From the NCBI GenBank assembly GCA_902770835.1, contig CACXUM010000023.1, forward strand, positions 1-42,869: a stretch of 42,869 nucleotides of DNA, given 5' to 3'. The position numbers were made by a program, and so were the translations under genes. Below the pieces are notes generated by a model that saw only the letters and a program-made list of their open reading frames with translations, made no database searches and was not told where the DNA came from. Within the stretch, counting starts at the first letter, position 1; each line of letters begins with the position of its first letter. The stretch comes from an uncultured Bacteroidia bacterium (lineage in GTDB: Bacteria > Bacteroidota > Bacteroidia > Bacteroidales > F082). Below are positions 32,316 to 41,141 of the stretch, in pieces.

Positions 32316-32336
32316 GTTTCACTTTCCTTCAGTCGC

Positions 32337-33017
32337 TTATTGCAACTTGAAGTTGACGGGCAACATGTAGCTCACACGCACGGCCTTACCACGCTGCTTG
32401 CCCGGCTTCCATTTCGGCATCGACTTGACGACGCGCATGGCTTCCTCGTCGCAACCTCCACCAATGCCACGGAGCACCTTCACATTGGAGACGCTGCCGT
32501 CAGGCTCGACGACGAAACCGACGAACACACGGCCTTGAATACCAGTTTCGCGGGCAATCTGGGGATACTTGATACCCTTGGCGATGAATTCCATCAGTTT
32601 CTGGTCGCCACCGGGGTAGGCAGGCATCTCTTCCACGATTTGGAAGATTTCCTGCTCAACGACTTCCTCTTCCTCGACCTCGACAGGGACATATTCCTCA
32701 ATGACTTCGGCTTGGTCCACTTCGGCGTTGATTTCGATGTCTTCCACTTCAACGTCGTCTTCCACGATTTCAAGTTGGGTGGTCTGCTTGGGCACTTCCA
32801 CAGGCTGGGGCTTTGGCTCTTCCTGCTTGGTGATTTCCACCATTTCTTCCTCGACGACTTCGGTCTGGCGGAGCAAGCTCGGGTCGATTTCGCGCTTGTC
32901 GTAGCTCTTGTGTTCGAAGGCCATCCACGCGATAAGCAAGCTGATAATCAGACCTATCTGCGTGAACATCACTTTCTTGTTCTCAAGATTGGCTTTAGGT
33001 GATTTCTTCTCTTCCAT
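32337..33017 (-). CDS. TonB energy transducer
   Basis: A 226-residue protein linking the inner-membrane proton-motive force to outer-membrane receptors. One transmembrane helix (about 17-35) follows a short cytoplasmic start. A long acidic, P/V/E-rich periplasmic spacer (50-135) leads to the C-terminal TonB domain (about 138-226) with PAYPGGDQKLMEFIAKGIKYP, GIQGRVFVGFVVEPDGSV and the final VSYMLPVNFKL. The spacer is rich in E rather than the classical P/K. It is the last gene of the sprA-gcvH-vanZ-tonB set, an order common in the phylum, with a possible own promoter at 33057-33064. Confidence 0.92.
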   Translation of the reverse strand: MEEKKSPKANLENKKVMFTQIGLIISLLIAWMAFEHKSYDKREIDPSLLRQTEVVEEEMVEITKQEEPKPQPVEVPKQTTQLEIVEDDVEVEDIEINAEVDQAEVIEEYVPVEVEEEEVVEQEIFQIVEEMPAYPGGDQKLMEFIAKGIKYPQIARETGIQGRVFVGFVVEPDGSVSNVKVLRGIGGGCDEEAMRVVKSMPKWKPGKQRGKAVRVSYMLPVNFKLQ

Positions 33018-33056
33018 TGGTTATGTGTTTTTAGATTTTACTTCCTATTTTGGGTG

Positions 33057-33064
33057 CGAAAATA
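33057..33064 (-). promoter_or_regulatory. Variant -7 box TATTTTCG for tonB
   Basis: On the minus strand TATTTTCG differs from TAnnTTTG at one base (C for the third T). It lies 39 bases before ATG 33017. The same variant precedes gcvH (33918-33925) and porX (41107-41114). Confidence 0.35.
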
Positions 33065-33101
33065 GGAATTATTTGTTTATGAAACGCAAATAGGGCAAAT
33101 T

Positions 33102-33512
33102 TTATTTTTTGTGGCGGTAAAAAAGATGAAAAACATAGATTCCGAGGCAGGTGCCGATGCTGTCGGCGAGGAAATCGAACCAGTCGCCCACACGCCCAGG
33201 CACGAGGGTTTCTTGGATGATTTCGGTGAGTCCGCCATAGGCAATGCTGATGACGACGGCGAGAATCAAGGCTCTTTTGCGGTAGGCTTTGTCGTTGGAA
33301 ACGAACTGCTTGCGGTAGCCCCAAATGCAGAGGAAGGCAAAAGTGGCATACATGAGTGTATGCACGACCTTGTCAAGACCTACAACGGGCTTGACATGGG
33401 GCAAATAAGAACCCGGAAGCCCTGTCAGAATCAGGATGACGATTCCGCACAGGATTCCCGGGTAACTATTTCTAGTCAGTCGTTCCAAGGGATTAACCGA
33501 TCTTGGCTTCAT
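33102..33512 (-). CDS. VanZ-family membrane protein
   Basis: A 136-residue protein with several hydrophobic segments. It has the VanZ pattern: LDKVVHTLMYATFAFLCIWG in the middle and LTEIIQETLVPGRVGDWFDFLADSIG towards the end. VanZ-like proteins occur in many genomes; their normal function is unknown. The start overlaps the gcvH end: ATG 33512 (MKPRSV) leaves a 20-base overlap and ATG 33524 a larger one. Coupled expression with gcvH is therefore likely. Confidence 0.88.
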   Translation of the reverse strand: MKPRSVNPLERLTRNSYPGILCGIVILILTGLPGSYLPHVKPVVGLDKVVHTLMYATFAFLCIWGYRKQFVSNDKAYRKRALILAVVISIAYGGLTEIIQETLVPGRVGDWFDFLADSIGTCLGIYVFHLFYRHKK

Positions 33513-33882
33513 AGGCGGCGGCATCCAAGAGGCCGTCGACCTCGGAGGCGTCGTTCACCTTGATTTTGATGATCCAAGCCTCGCCGTAGGGGTCGGTATT
33601 GACGAGTTTGGCGTTTTCTTCGTCAGCGAGGGCTTCGTTGACTTCGAGGATTTCGCCGCCCACGGGCATAAGAAGTTCGGCGGTGGTCTTCACGGCTTCG
33701 ATGGCACCAAATTCTTCTTGGGCTTCGAGGGTTTCGCCTACGAGGTCGGGGTCAACATCGACGAAGGTGATGTCGCCCAATTCGTGTTGTGCATAATCGG
33801 TGATGCCGACGTAAGCGGTTTCGCCTTCGAGGCGGATCCATTCGTCGTCGTTGGTGTACTTCAGGTTTGCTGGAATATTCAT
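33493..33882 (-). CDS. gcvH: Glycine cleavage system H protein
   Basis: Lipoylated carrier of the glycine cleavage complex. The lipoyl-lysine is K65 in GAIEAVKTTAELLMPVGGEI. The N-terminus LKYTNDDEWIRLEG and NTDPYGEAWIIKIK are typical. At 129 residues the length is normal. It lies downstream of sprA with its own possible promoter. The other glycine cleavage genes are not in the window. Confidence 0.96.
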   Translation of the reverse strand: MNIPANLKYTNDDEWIRLEGETAYVGITDYAQHELGDITFVDVDPDLVGETLEAQEEFGAIEAVKTTAELLMPVGGEILEVNEALADEENAKLVNTDPYGEAWIIKIKVNDASEVDGLLDAAAYEAKIG

Positions 33883-33917
33883 TTTCTGTATGATTTAAAG
33901 TTGTTTGAATTTGGCTG

Positions 33918-33925
33918 CGAAATTA
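33918..33925 (-). promoter_or_regulatory. Variant -7 box TAATTTCG for gcvH
   Basis: On the minus strand TAATTTCG differs from TAnnTTTG at one base, 35 bases before ATG 33882, in the gap between the sprA stop and gcvH. Confidence 0.35.
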
Positions 33926-33963
33926 CGTATTTTAGTGGCTCACTCTGCAATTTGTTGAAAATT

Positions 33964-36900
33964 TTATTGCGCAAGGCTGAATCGGATGGTCACGCCGGCG
34001 TAGGTGGTCGAGTTGCGGAACGAATTGGCCACCATCGGGATGTTGATGTCGTACTTGAAGAAGGCTTGCGCACTCAGGCGTTTGCTGAAGGTGTAGTCGC
34101 CTGTGAAGTAGATGTTGATCTTGTTTTGGCCTGCCGACACTTGGTTGTTGTTCTCGTCGATGCGGCGCAATACGGTGATGTCCTTCTTGAAGCCCAAGTC
34201 GAGTTTCAATACAAGGTCGTTCTTGATGGTTTGCGCCTTTCCGCTTCCGCCGATGGGTGTGATGGAGAACGAAAGGTTCTTGATGCGATAGCCTGCGCCG
34301 ATGACGATTTCCCTGCCGTTCACTTCGGTGAGTTGGTTGTTGGAGAAGTTAAGTGTCATGGTTCTCGCTTTCTTGAACTGGAGGTTGGCGGTCATTGAGT
34401 TTTGAAGACCGATGTCGATGCCAATCAAGGGGGCGTATTGCTCGCTGAGGACAATCTGGGCGATGTCATACTTCGGGATGATGATGTCGGAGTTCTCATA
34501 AGTCTGGATGGTGTTGCTATCGTCGTAGTAGACGTTGCTGGCCCAAGAGTTGATGGCGTAGTTCGACTTGTAACTATGCGTGATGTTGACGGTCTTGAAC
34601 AGGGAACTGATGGCTGGAATGTTGGTGAGTCCGTTGTAGGTGAAACTCCAGTTGGGCAGCGGAATGCGCGGGAAGGGGTTGAGGGGTAGGGTGTTCGGGT
34701 CTTTGCCGGTGTAGGCGGCGATGAAGGAGTAGAGCAGCACATCCGTCGAACTTGAAGTGTAGCCTTTCGGGAAATAGTCGCCTGCGAGGCTGTCGAAGAC
34801 GTATTCGTTCACTTGGTCAATCCATTGAGGATTGTTTCGGGCCAAGCGCTCGGCGATGGTCTTGCGATAGGTCAACAAATTGTCGAACAAGGGGGATGAG
34901 GTGGAGTCGGAAGGTGCGAATGAAGTGGCCCACATGAGGTAACTCATGCTGAAGTTGCCGCTGTTGGTGGGGGTGAACACATCGAAGTCATTCGTCATTG
35001 GGTTGTAGCGGAAATAGTGTTGCTTGTTCTCTGCGTAGTTGCGGTTGCCGGTGAAGTCGATTTTCAGTCCGGGCAAAGGTTCCGTGTTGACGCGATAGTT
35101 GATGGTTTCGGTCTTGCGGCGGGTGTAGGGGTCGCTCAGGATGGAGTCGGTGGTCAGCCAACGATTTGCATCGTCAACATTGAGGCTATGTGCAACGGCT
35201 TTCATGTAAACATCATCGTCTTGGCCGAAGGTGCTGCCCAGTACGAATCCCAAGCCCGGCGACCAGCCATTGGTGTTCATGCCTAAATATTGTGCCTTGG
35301 GCATGAATCCCGGCAGCACTTGCCCGTTCACCAAGGCATAGGTGCCCGACACTTTCTTGACGAGCGTGAGGATGCGCAAACTGTTGTCGAGGACGATTTT
35401 GCCGACGTTGACTTTTGGCTTGGTCTTGGTTGAGTCGGCGGGTTGGTCGCCTTCGCCTTCCTTCCCTTTGTCTTTGCCGTTTTGGTTGTTTCTGCCGCCT
35501 CTTCCGCTGTTGTTGCGCCTTTGCGCCGTGTTGATGTTTTTCAGGTAGGGTACCTTATTATATAGTTTGGTGAAGTCGAGGGTGGCGTTGCCTTGGATGT
35601 TGTTCGAGTTCTCGATGGTGTTGCCCAAGCGCGGCTGGATGGATTGCGCCGAGGCAATCCAGTTGTAGGTGCCTTGGTAGTTGGCACTGGCCGTTATCCA
35701 ATTGAAAATCGGAATCTTATTGATGGGAAGGGTGTAACTTGCGTTGACGTTTTGGGTGAATCTCGACATGGAGCCAAGGTGTTTCAGTTCGTTCTTGATG
35801 GTGTCTTGGTTCTTCTTCCAAGTTTCGGGGTCAACGCTTTTGTCGACAAAGCCGGCAGGTTCGTAGATGTAAGCTTGGGCTTGGGCGGAATAGTCGAAGT
35901 TGAGGCCCTTGGTGAGGTCGTAGCGGAATTGGTAATTGCGGGTCCAGTCCCATTGCTTCGAGTAGGTCGGGATGATGATGATTTCGCCGCCACTCTTGTT
36001 GCGCAACTCGCGTTCCGAGTAGTAGCGATACATTTCGGTGTTGAAAGTGATGCTCTTCGGGGCGTAGTAGAAGTTGATGTCCTTGATGATTTGCAGGGCG
36101 GGTTTCGCGGCCCACTTGGCCTTGGCGAAAGGCTCCACAGGCTTGGGATTGCCTGCGTAGTTGTAGCCGAGTCCGCCGCGATAGGTCTTCACCAAGTAAT
36201 ATTTGATGTCGGTGTTTTCTTGGAAGGTTTCGCTGTAGGAGAACGACAGGTTGAGGTTCTCGATGTCGTAGAAATGTACTTTAGGCATGTTGCCACGACC
36301 TCCGCCCAAAGCCCTGTTGGGGTCTCTCAGGTTTTCTTTCGGCTTGTTTTCCCCTTCGTTGTCGTCGTCCTTTTTCTTCTTTTGTACGCGCTCTTTCCTG
36401 ACATTCATGAAGTTGATGTTCTTCTGTCGGGTGTAGTCGTGGATGGTGGAATTGAACTCCTTCCGTTCCTCGTCGCTGCCCATTGCTGCCAAGGCATCTT
36501 TCAGTTTGACGTCGGCGTCGTAGGGGTTGTAGAGCGGGGTGATGTTGGTTTGGCCATAGTCGAAGTGCATGGGAATCTTGAGTCCGGTGCTTTCGAAGAA
36601 CTTGCCCAATTCGAGGTCGGTCGACACGTTGAACTGCGAACTGGCCTCAAAGGTGTTGCTGGTGATGTCGCTGTCCAAGGCTCCGAAGCCTGCCGAATTG
36701 TATGCCCCGTTGACGTTCACGCGGCCAAAGTCGGCGAGGGTGGCCTCCAACCGGCCCGTGGCGGCTATGCCGCCCTTGCTGCTGAGTTCGGTGAGGCGCA
36801 ATTCGTTGACCCACACCACGGCACTTTTCGACAAGCCGTCGTCGTTGTCGGTGAGGCTCTGCCGTTTCGGGTTGCGTATACCAATCATCATGGCCTCCAC

Positions 36901-39900
36901 GTCGCTGATGCTGGGGTTACCGATGACCTTGATGGTGTGGTAATAGTCCAAGTTGTCGACGGTGCCTTTCCTCACTTTTTCGGAATAGATGTAATTGAGC
37001 CTCACATTGCTGTTGGGCTGGTTCATGGCTTCGTTGCGCCGTGTCTTCACGTTCACAAAGTCTTCCAATCTGATGTCCAAGTTGTTGATTTCTGGCCAGA
37101 TGGCATCCTTGTTGTTGTAGGCGGTTCCCCATGGGGTCACTTTTAGGGGTATTTCGTATTCGTAATAGTTTTCGGTGAAGTCGGTACCGATGCGCATGAA
37201 AACGGTGAGGTCTTGGTCTTCGAGCGGGCTGTTTTCATCGGCAGCCTCGGCGTGGACGAACATCTTGAGGTATTTGTATTGCCGTAGGTCGAAGTCGGCG
37301 GTCTTGTAAATGGCGCGTCCGTCGCCGTCCACAAGGTTTTGCACGGTCATTTGCAGTGATTGCTCATTGATGCGGGTGGTTTGCGTCATGCCGATGACCC
37401 TCTCTTGCAGGATGCCGGGTGGAATGGTGTAGGGCACGGGCTGGCGGCGGCTGTTCTCGTCGACGCTGACTGCCGAAATGTCGAAAGTGGTTTCGTTGCT
37501 GACGTCGTTAGGCACGTATTCGCCCGGAGCTTGGATGCTTTGCGAATAGGTGCGCCATTCGCCCTTCACGAGGTCGAGGGTGGCGAAACGCAGCACGATA
37601 GGACGCTCAAACTCGTTGACAAACATACGCATAAAGCGGATGGACGAGAAGTCGTCAATGTGGCCGATCACCTTGTCGGGCTGCCTGATGGGAATACGGA
37701 ACTGGTACCAAGTGACGCTGCCGAAGGTGCCGTTGGGTAGGGCGATTTGGCTGGCCTCAATGACATCGGAGATATGGTTTTGGCCGACCGCCATCTTGGC
37801 AGGGTCAAGGTCGATGACGTATTGGTAGTAGCGTTCGGATTCGCTCAGGGTGTTGTCGTTGTTGATGTCCTCGGCATTGGGCAGGGTGGAGTTGCTGGTC
37901 GTGTAGACTTCGGTTTGCTGCACATCTGAAGGCGAGTTGCCGTCGGGGCCGTTGTACTCCTTGTATCTTGCGAGGATGCTGGAATGGATTTCGTCGCTGT
38001 CCCAATCCGACGAGCGGAAATAATGGTAGTTGTCGCCTGACGGGTCGTTGTGGCCTTGGATGTAGGCTTCCGAACTCTCGCCGAAGTGTTCTCTGAGAAG
38101 GTTCAAGTAGGTTTCCTCGAAGAAACTTTGCTCGTCCTCATCGCGCAGGCCATCATAGCCAACATCTTGATACTGACGGGCGTTGGCATCGTTACTGAAG
38201 GTGCCTACAAGGTCTTGCAAGGTGGGAACACGCCCCCAGATGGTGGTGTCTACATTTTCGACCGTTGAGGTGGTGGGGAGGCCGTTCTCGTAGAATTTGC
38301 GTCCGTCGCGAAGGATGTCTTCAGAGATGTCGCCGAGGTTGATGTAGAGTTTGCCGGGGTTGTTTTGGTATTCCTCATCGGCGAAGGGGTCCATGAGCCA
38401 GAATTCGATGTATTCGATGTTGGTGGCCTCGAAGTCGGTCGATTCCATCTTGCGCATGATGCCCGCCCAACGGCTGCGCGGATCGTTGAGACGGCCTGCT
38501 TCGTTGATACCGGCAGAGTATTGTGAGGGTGCCACGTCATAATTGTATGGGCCGCGTTCCTCGGGATAATAGGCCAAATTGAGTACCGAAACGTTGGTTT
38601 GGGTGCCGGCAGCAATGTCCTTCATGGGGAAAATCTCGGTTTCAAGCACCTGACGGACAGCGTTTTTGGAGAGTTCCTCGTTGGTGACATTGGCTGGACG
38701 GTAGTTGGAGTTGCGGTCGTAGAACACGGAGTTGTCGATGACATACCACGCTAATTTTGCGCGGTTCTTGCCGTAGTTGAGTCCTGTGCCGGCAGCGGCT
38801 TCGGGGAAAAGGTCGGTTTGGTGTTGGGGTGTGCTGGCCAAGAACCATAGGGTTGGCAGGCGGAGGTCGATGGTCGACTTGGCGCCTTCAAAGTCGTCGA
38901 TGTAGGAAGTGCCAGGCTCGGCTGCCGACCTTGAGAGGCCCGGTATGAATCGGGCAAATTCGCCGTCCACATTGATGCGCGACGGGGCTTTGGTGCTGAT
39001 GCCCGGCAGGGCGTTGATGAAGCTCGTCAGCCAACGGGCGTCGGTGTGGTAACTGACATCGGCACCGTAGATGGTGTTGGAGATGGCTTCCTCGCCGTAG
39101 TTGATTTTTTGGGTGTACGACTTCTCGCCCAAATAGAGGATGGTGCCGCCCAAGCGGAAGTCGCGGTTGAACTCATGCTCGACGCGGGTGCCAAGGAAGG
39201 TCTTCTTGATGGCACTGAAGCCCGAGTTCGATTCCAAGGCGATGTTGATGGGTGTTCCCGAATTGAGGATGCCTTCGTTCAGGATGGTTACGCGGCCAAG
39301 GGTGTAATCGACGGTATAGTCAACATTCTCAACCAATTGCATACCGCCCGCCGTGACGGTCACCGAGCCTTGGGCCACATTCATGGCGTTCAGGCTGATT
39401 TCGCTTCCCGACTGCGACGAGTAGAAACCCTTCAAGCTGAACTTGTTTTTCTCCGAAAACTGCTCGGCTGAGGTCTTGGTCATTGTGTAAAGCGAGTCGT
39501 AGGCGTATTTATCGGCGAGTTCTGGCTCGTTGGGGAATACCTTGGTGCGCAAGTGTTTGCCAAAGGGTTCCAGCACGGGGAAGAAGATGCGTCCGTTAGA
39601 TGAGTTGATCGTACCGCCTTGAGTGGCAGCGTGGTCCAAAAAGTCGAACACGCCATCACCGCCCGCGATGGGGTTGTTTTGCGTGGTCAGGTTGTCGAGG
39701 CCCATCAGGTGCAGCAGCGATATGCCTTTCACACTGCCTTCGGTGAAGTAGCCGTAGGGCGTGCTGCTCGAGTTGCCGTTGTAGAAAACGTTCAGCATGA
39801 AGTCTTGCGAACTGATTTGGTAGGCCCTCATGTTGTAGACGTTCTTCATCATCAGGTTCCAGATGGGCATTTTGGTGTTCACCGTTGTGCCTTTCAGCAG

Positions 39901-40917
39901 TTTGGTTATCAGCACGTTTGGTGTGTTGATGCCTTGGTCGGAGAACTCACCCACTTGGTAGATGTCATCCGAGCCGACGATGGTGTATTGGTAGGCAACG
40001 GCCAAGGTTTGGTTGGCGTTGAGGCTGACATTCAATGAGATGAAACCCAACTTCGAGTTGAGCGAAAATTCCGTGTTGCTCAACCGGCGGGCGTTTTCCA
40101 CTTTTTCGAAGTCGCGGCCCGAGGTCATGTAGCCCGTCATGCCGATGCGCATGGGGTCGTTGCTCATGTAGTTGGTCACGGTGCTGATGTTGCGGATTTG
40201 GGTGGTGTCCATGCGAGTCACCAGATTGTTGGCGGAGTTGCGTGGATACACGGTGCTGTTGGTCGGGTCGACTTCCTTGTTGAAAATCCAATTGCGTCTG
40301 CCTTCGCCCAAATCGTTCAATGCGAGAATGTTACGGGTGTTTTGGGTCGTGGTGTTGGTGTTGGTGACCCACACCTCGATTTTGGTGATGTTGATGCTTG
40401 AGGTGACCGTCGGCAGGGTGGAGAGGGCCTCTTCGTAATGGTCCCTGAAATATTGGCTCAAGAAGAAGTGGCGGTTCTCTTCGTAGTCCAAGCAATTGAT
40501 TGAGAACTCGTTGGTTTGTGCGCCGCCTTGTACGGTGATGTTCTGCGATTCGCTCTCTTGATAGGAAACGATGGATGAAATGGTGGTTTTGCCGAACTTC
40601 AGCTTGCTTTTGATACCGAACAGTTGCTGCGTGCCGGTGATGAGGGTGCTGTTGAGTGGGAAGCTCACATTGCCGGCCTCCAACAGTTGGATGATTTCGT
40701 CCTCCTTGCCTTCGTATTTCAGGGCGAGTTTGTCCTGATAGTTGAAGGTGGCCTTGGTGTTCTTGTTGATGTTGAAATTGATTTTGTCGCCGATTTTGGC
40801 TATCACGTTCAGCTGGATGTCTTGGTCGAAGTCGAAATTGGTTTGGTGCTGGCGTCGCTTGGTGAGCGAGTGGTCGCCGCGATAGTTGTGCTTGATGCCG
40901 AAGGTGAGATCACTCAT
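33964..40917 (-). CDS. sprA: Type IX secretion outer-membrane translocon SprA/Sov, N-terminus missing
   Basis: A very large outer-membrane barrel (2317 residues) forming the T9SS exit channel. The start MSDLTFGIKHN ... TNFDFDQDIQLNVIAKIGDKINFNIN matches an internal region of known SprA proteins. Family hallmarks follow: KYEGKEDEIIQLLEAGNVSFPLNSTLITG and YIDDFEGAKSTIDLR, ending with TTYAGVTIRFSLAQ. A charged linker (KKKKDDDNEGENKPKEN) and a N/G-rich segment (RRNNSGRGGRNNQNGKDKG) are internal. No signal peptide is present, although one plus roughly 100-200 further residues is expected. An in-frame stop lies nine codons upstream (40942-40944) and a 67-bp inverted-repeat element at 41003-41069. 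The gene is therefore probably 5'-truncated or misjoined. The gene order sprA-gcvH-vanZ-tonB downstream is the usual one. Confidence 0.9.
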   Translation of the reverse strand: MSDLTFGIKHNYRGDHSLTKRRQHQTNFDFDQDIQLNVIAKIGDKINFNINKNTKATFNYQDKLALKYEGKEDEIIQLLEAGNVSFPLNSTLITGTQQLFGIKSKLKFGKTTISSIVSYQESESQNITVQGGAQTNEFSINCLDYEENRHFFLSQYFRDHYEEALSTLPTVTSSINITKIEVWVTNTNTTTQNTRNILALNDLGEGRRNWIFNKEVDPTNSTVYPRNSANNLVTRMDTTQIRNISTVTNYMSNDPMRIGMTGYMTSGRDFEKVENARRLSNTEFSLNSKLGFISLNVSLNANQTLAVAYQYTIVGSDDIYQVGEFSDQGINTPNVLITKLLKGTTVNTKMPIWNLMMKNVYNMRAYQISSQDFMLNVFYNGNSSSTPYGYFTEGSVKGISLLHLMGLDNLTTQNNPIAGGDGVFDFLDHAATQGGTINSSNGRIFFPVLEPFGKHLRTKVFPNEPELADKYAYDSLYTMTKTSAEQFSEKNKFSLKGFYSSQSGSEISLNAMNVAQGSVTVTAGGMQLVENVDYTVDYTLGRVTILNEGILNSGTPINIALESNSGFSAIKKTFLGTRVEHEFNRDFRLGGTILYLGEKSYTQKINYGEEAISNTIYGADVSYHTDARWLTSFINALPGISTKAPSRINVDGEFARFIPGLSRSAAEPGTSYIDDFEGAKSTIDLRLPTLWFLASTPQHQTDLFPEAAAGTGLNYGKNRAKLAWYVIDNSVFYDRNSNYRPANVTNEELSKNAVRQVLETEIFPMKDIAAGTQTNVSVLNLAYYPEERGPYNYDVAPSQYSAGINEAGRLNDPRSRWAGIMRKMESTDFEATNIEYIEFWLMDPFADEEYQNNPGKLYINLGDISEDILRDGRKFYENGLPTTSTVENVDTTIWGRVPTLQDLVGTFSNDANARQYQDVGYDGLRDEDEQSFFEETYLNLLREHFGESSEAYIQGHNDPSGDNYHYFRSSDWDSDEIHSSILARYKEYNGPDGNSPSDVQQTEVYTTSNSTLPNAEDINNDNTLSESERYYQYVIDLDPAKMAVGQNHISDVIEASQIALPNGTFGSVTWYQFRIPIRQPDKVIGHIDDFSSIRFMRMFVNEFERPIVLRFATLDLVKGEWRTYSQSIQAPGEYVPNDVSNETTFDISAVSVDENSRRQPVPYTIPPGILQERVIGMTQTTRINEQSLQMTVQNLVDGDGRAIYKTADFDLRQYKYLKMFVHAEAADENSPLEDQDLTVFMRIGTDFTENYYEYEIPLKVTPWGTAYNNKDAIWPEINNLDIRLEDFVNVKTRRNEAMNQPNSNVRLNYIYSEKVRKGTVDNLDYYHTIKVIGNPSISDVEAMMIGIRNPKRQSLTDNDDGLSKSAVVWVNELRLTELSSKGGIAATGRLEATLADFGRVNVNGAYNSAGFGALDSDITSNTFEASSQFNVSTDLELGKFFESTGLKIPMHFDYGQTNITPLYNPYDADVKLKDALAAMGSDEERKEFNSTIHDYTRQKNINFMNVRKERVQKKKKDDDNEGENKPKENLRDPNRALGGGRGNMPKVHFYDIENLNLSFSYSETFQENTDIKYYLVKTYRGGLGYNYAGNPKPVEPFAKAKWAAKPALQIIKDINFYYAPKSITFNTEMYRYYSERELRNKSGGEIIIIPTYSKQWDWTRNYQFRYDLTKGLNFDYSAQAQAYIYEPAGFVDKSVDPETWKKNQDTIKNELKHLGSMSRFTQNVNASYTLPINKIPIFNWITASANYQGTYNWIASAQSIQPRLGNTIENSNNIQGNATLDFTKLYNKVPYLKNINTAQRRNNSGRGGRNNQNGKDKGKEGEGDQPADSTKTKPKVNVGKIVLDNSLRILTLVKKVSGTYALVNGQVLPGFMPKAQYLGMNTNGWSPGLGFVLGSTFGQDDDVYMKAVAHSLNVDDANRWLTTDSILSDPYTRRKTETINYRVNTEPLPGLKIDFTGNRNYAENKQHYFRYNPMTNDFDVFTPTNSGNFSMSYLMWATSFAPSDSTSSPLFDNLLTYRKTIAERLARNNPQWIDQVNEYVFDSLAGDYFPKGYTSSSTDVLLYSFIAAYTGKDPNTLPLNPFPRIPLPNWSFTYNGLTNIPAISSLFKTVNITHSYKSNYAINSWASNVYYDDSNTIQTYENSDIIIPKYDIAQIVLSEQYAPLIGIDIGLQNSMTANLQFKKARTMTLNFSNNQLTEVNGREIVIGAGYRIKNLSFSITPIGGSGKAQTIKNDLVLKLDLGFKKDITVLRRIDENNNQVSAGQNKINIYFTGDYTFSKRLSAQAFFKYDINIPMVANSFRNSTTYAGVTIRFSLAQ

Positions 40918-41002
40918 GTTCCTGACAGAGCAATAGATCTTTCAAAAAGTCTGGGCAAGCTGGCAAAGATGGTTAAGAATTGAGTCTTCCAACGTATAAT
41001 CA

Positions 41003-41069
41003 GCTTTCAGAAAGTATGTCATTCCTGCACGGAATTGTGGGATGGCTGGAATCTATGCTTTCTGAAAGC
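41003..41069. repeat. 67-bp inverted-repeat (MITE/REP-like) element between sprA and porX
   Basis: GCTTTCAGAAAG (41003-41014) and CTTTCTGAAAGC (41058-41069) are perfect inverted arms, extended inward by ATTC/GAAT. The centre (CCTGCACGGAATTGTGGGA) resembles widespread short repeats. It sits just where the sprA 5' part is missing. Confidence 0.8.
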
Positions 41070-41106
41070 GTTCCCAAAAAAGTTCATTCTTTTATAACAA
41101 AAAACG

Positions 41107-41114
41107 TATTTTCG
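41107..41114 (+). promoter_or_regulatory. Variant -7 box TATTTTCG for porX
   Basis: TATTTTCG differs from TAnnTTTG at one base and lies 27 bases before ATG 41142. Confidence 0.4.
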
Positions 41115-41141
41115 CGTTTCATATCCATAAACATTTAATCT

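Noticed and set aside
35593-37146. Long open frame (517 codons) on the + strand opposite sprA, and similar long frames opposite pheT and porW
   Set aside because: They lie antisense to clearly conserved genes, are rich in V, H, D and G as expected from the reverse of biased codons, and show no recognisable motif.
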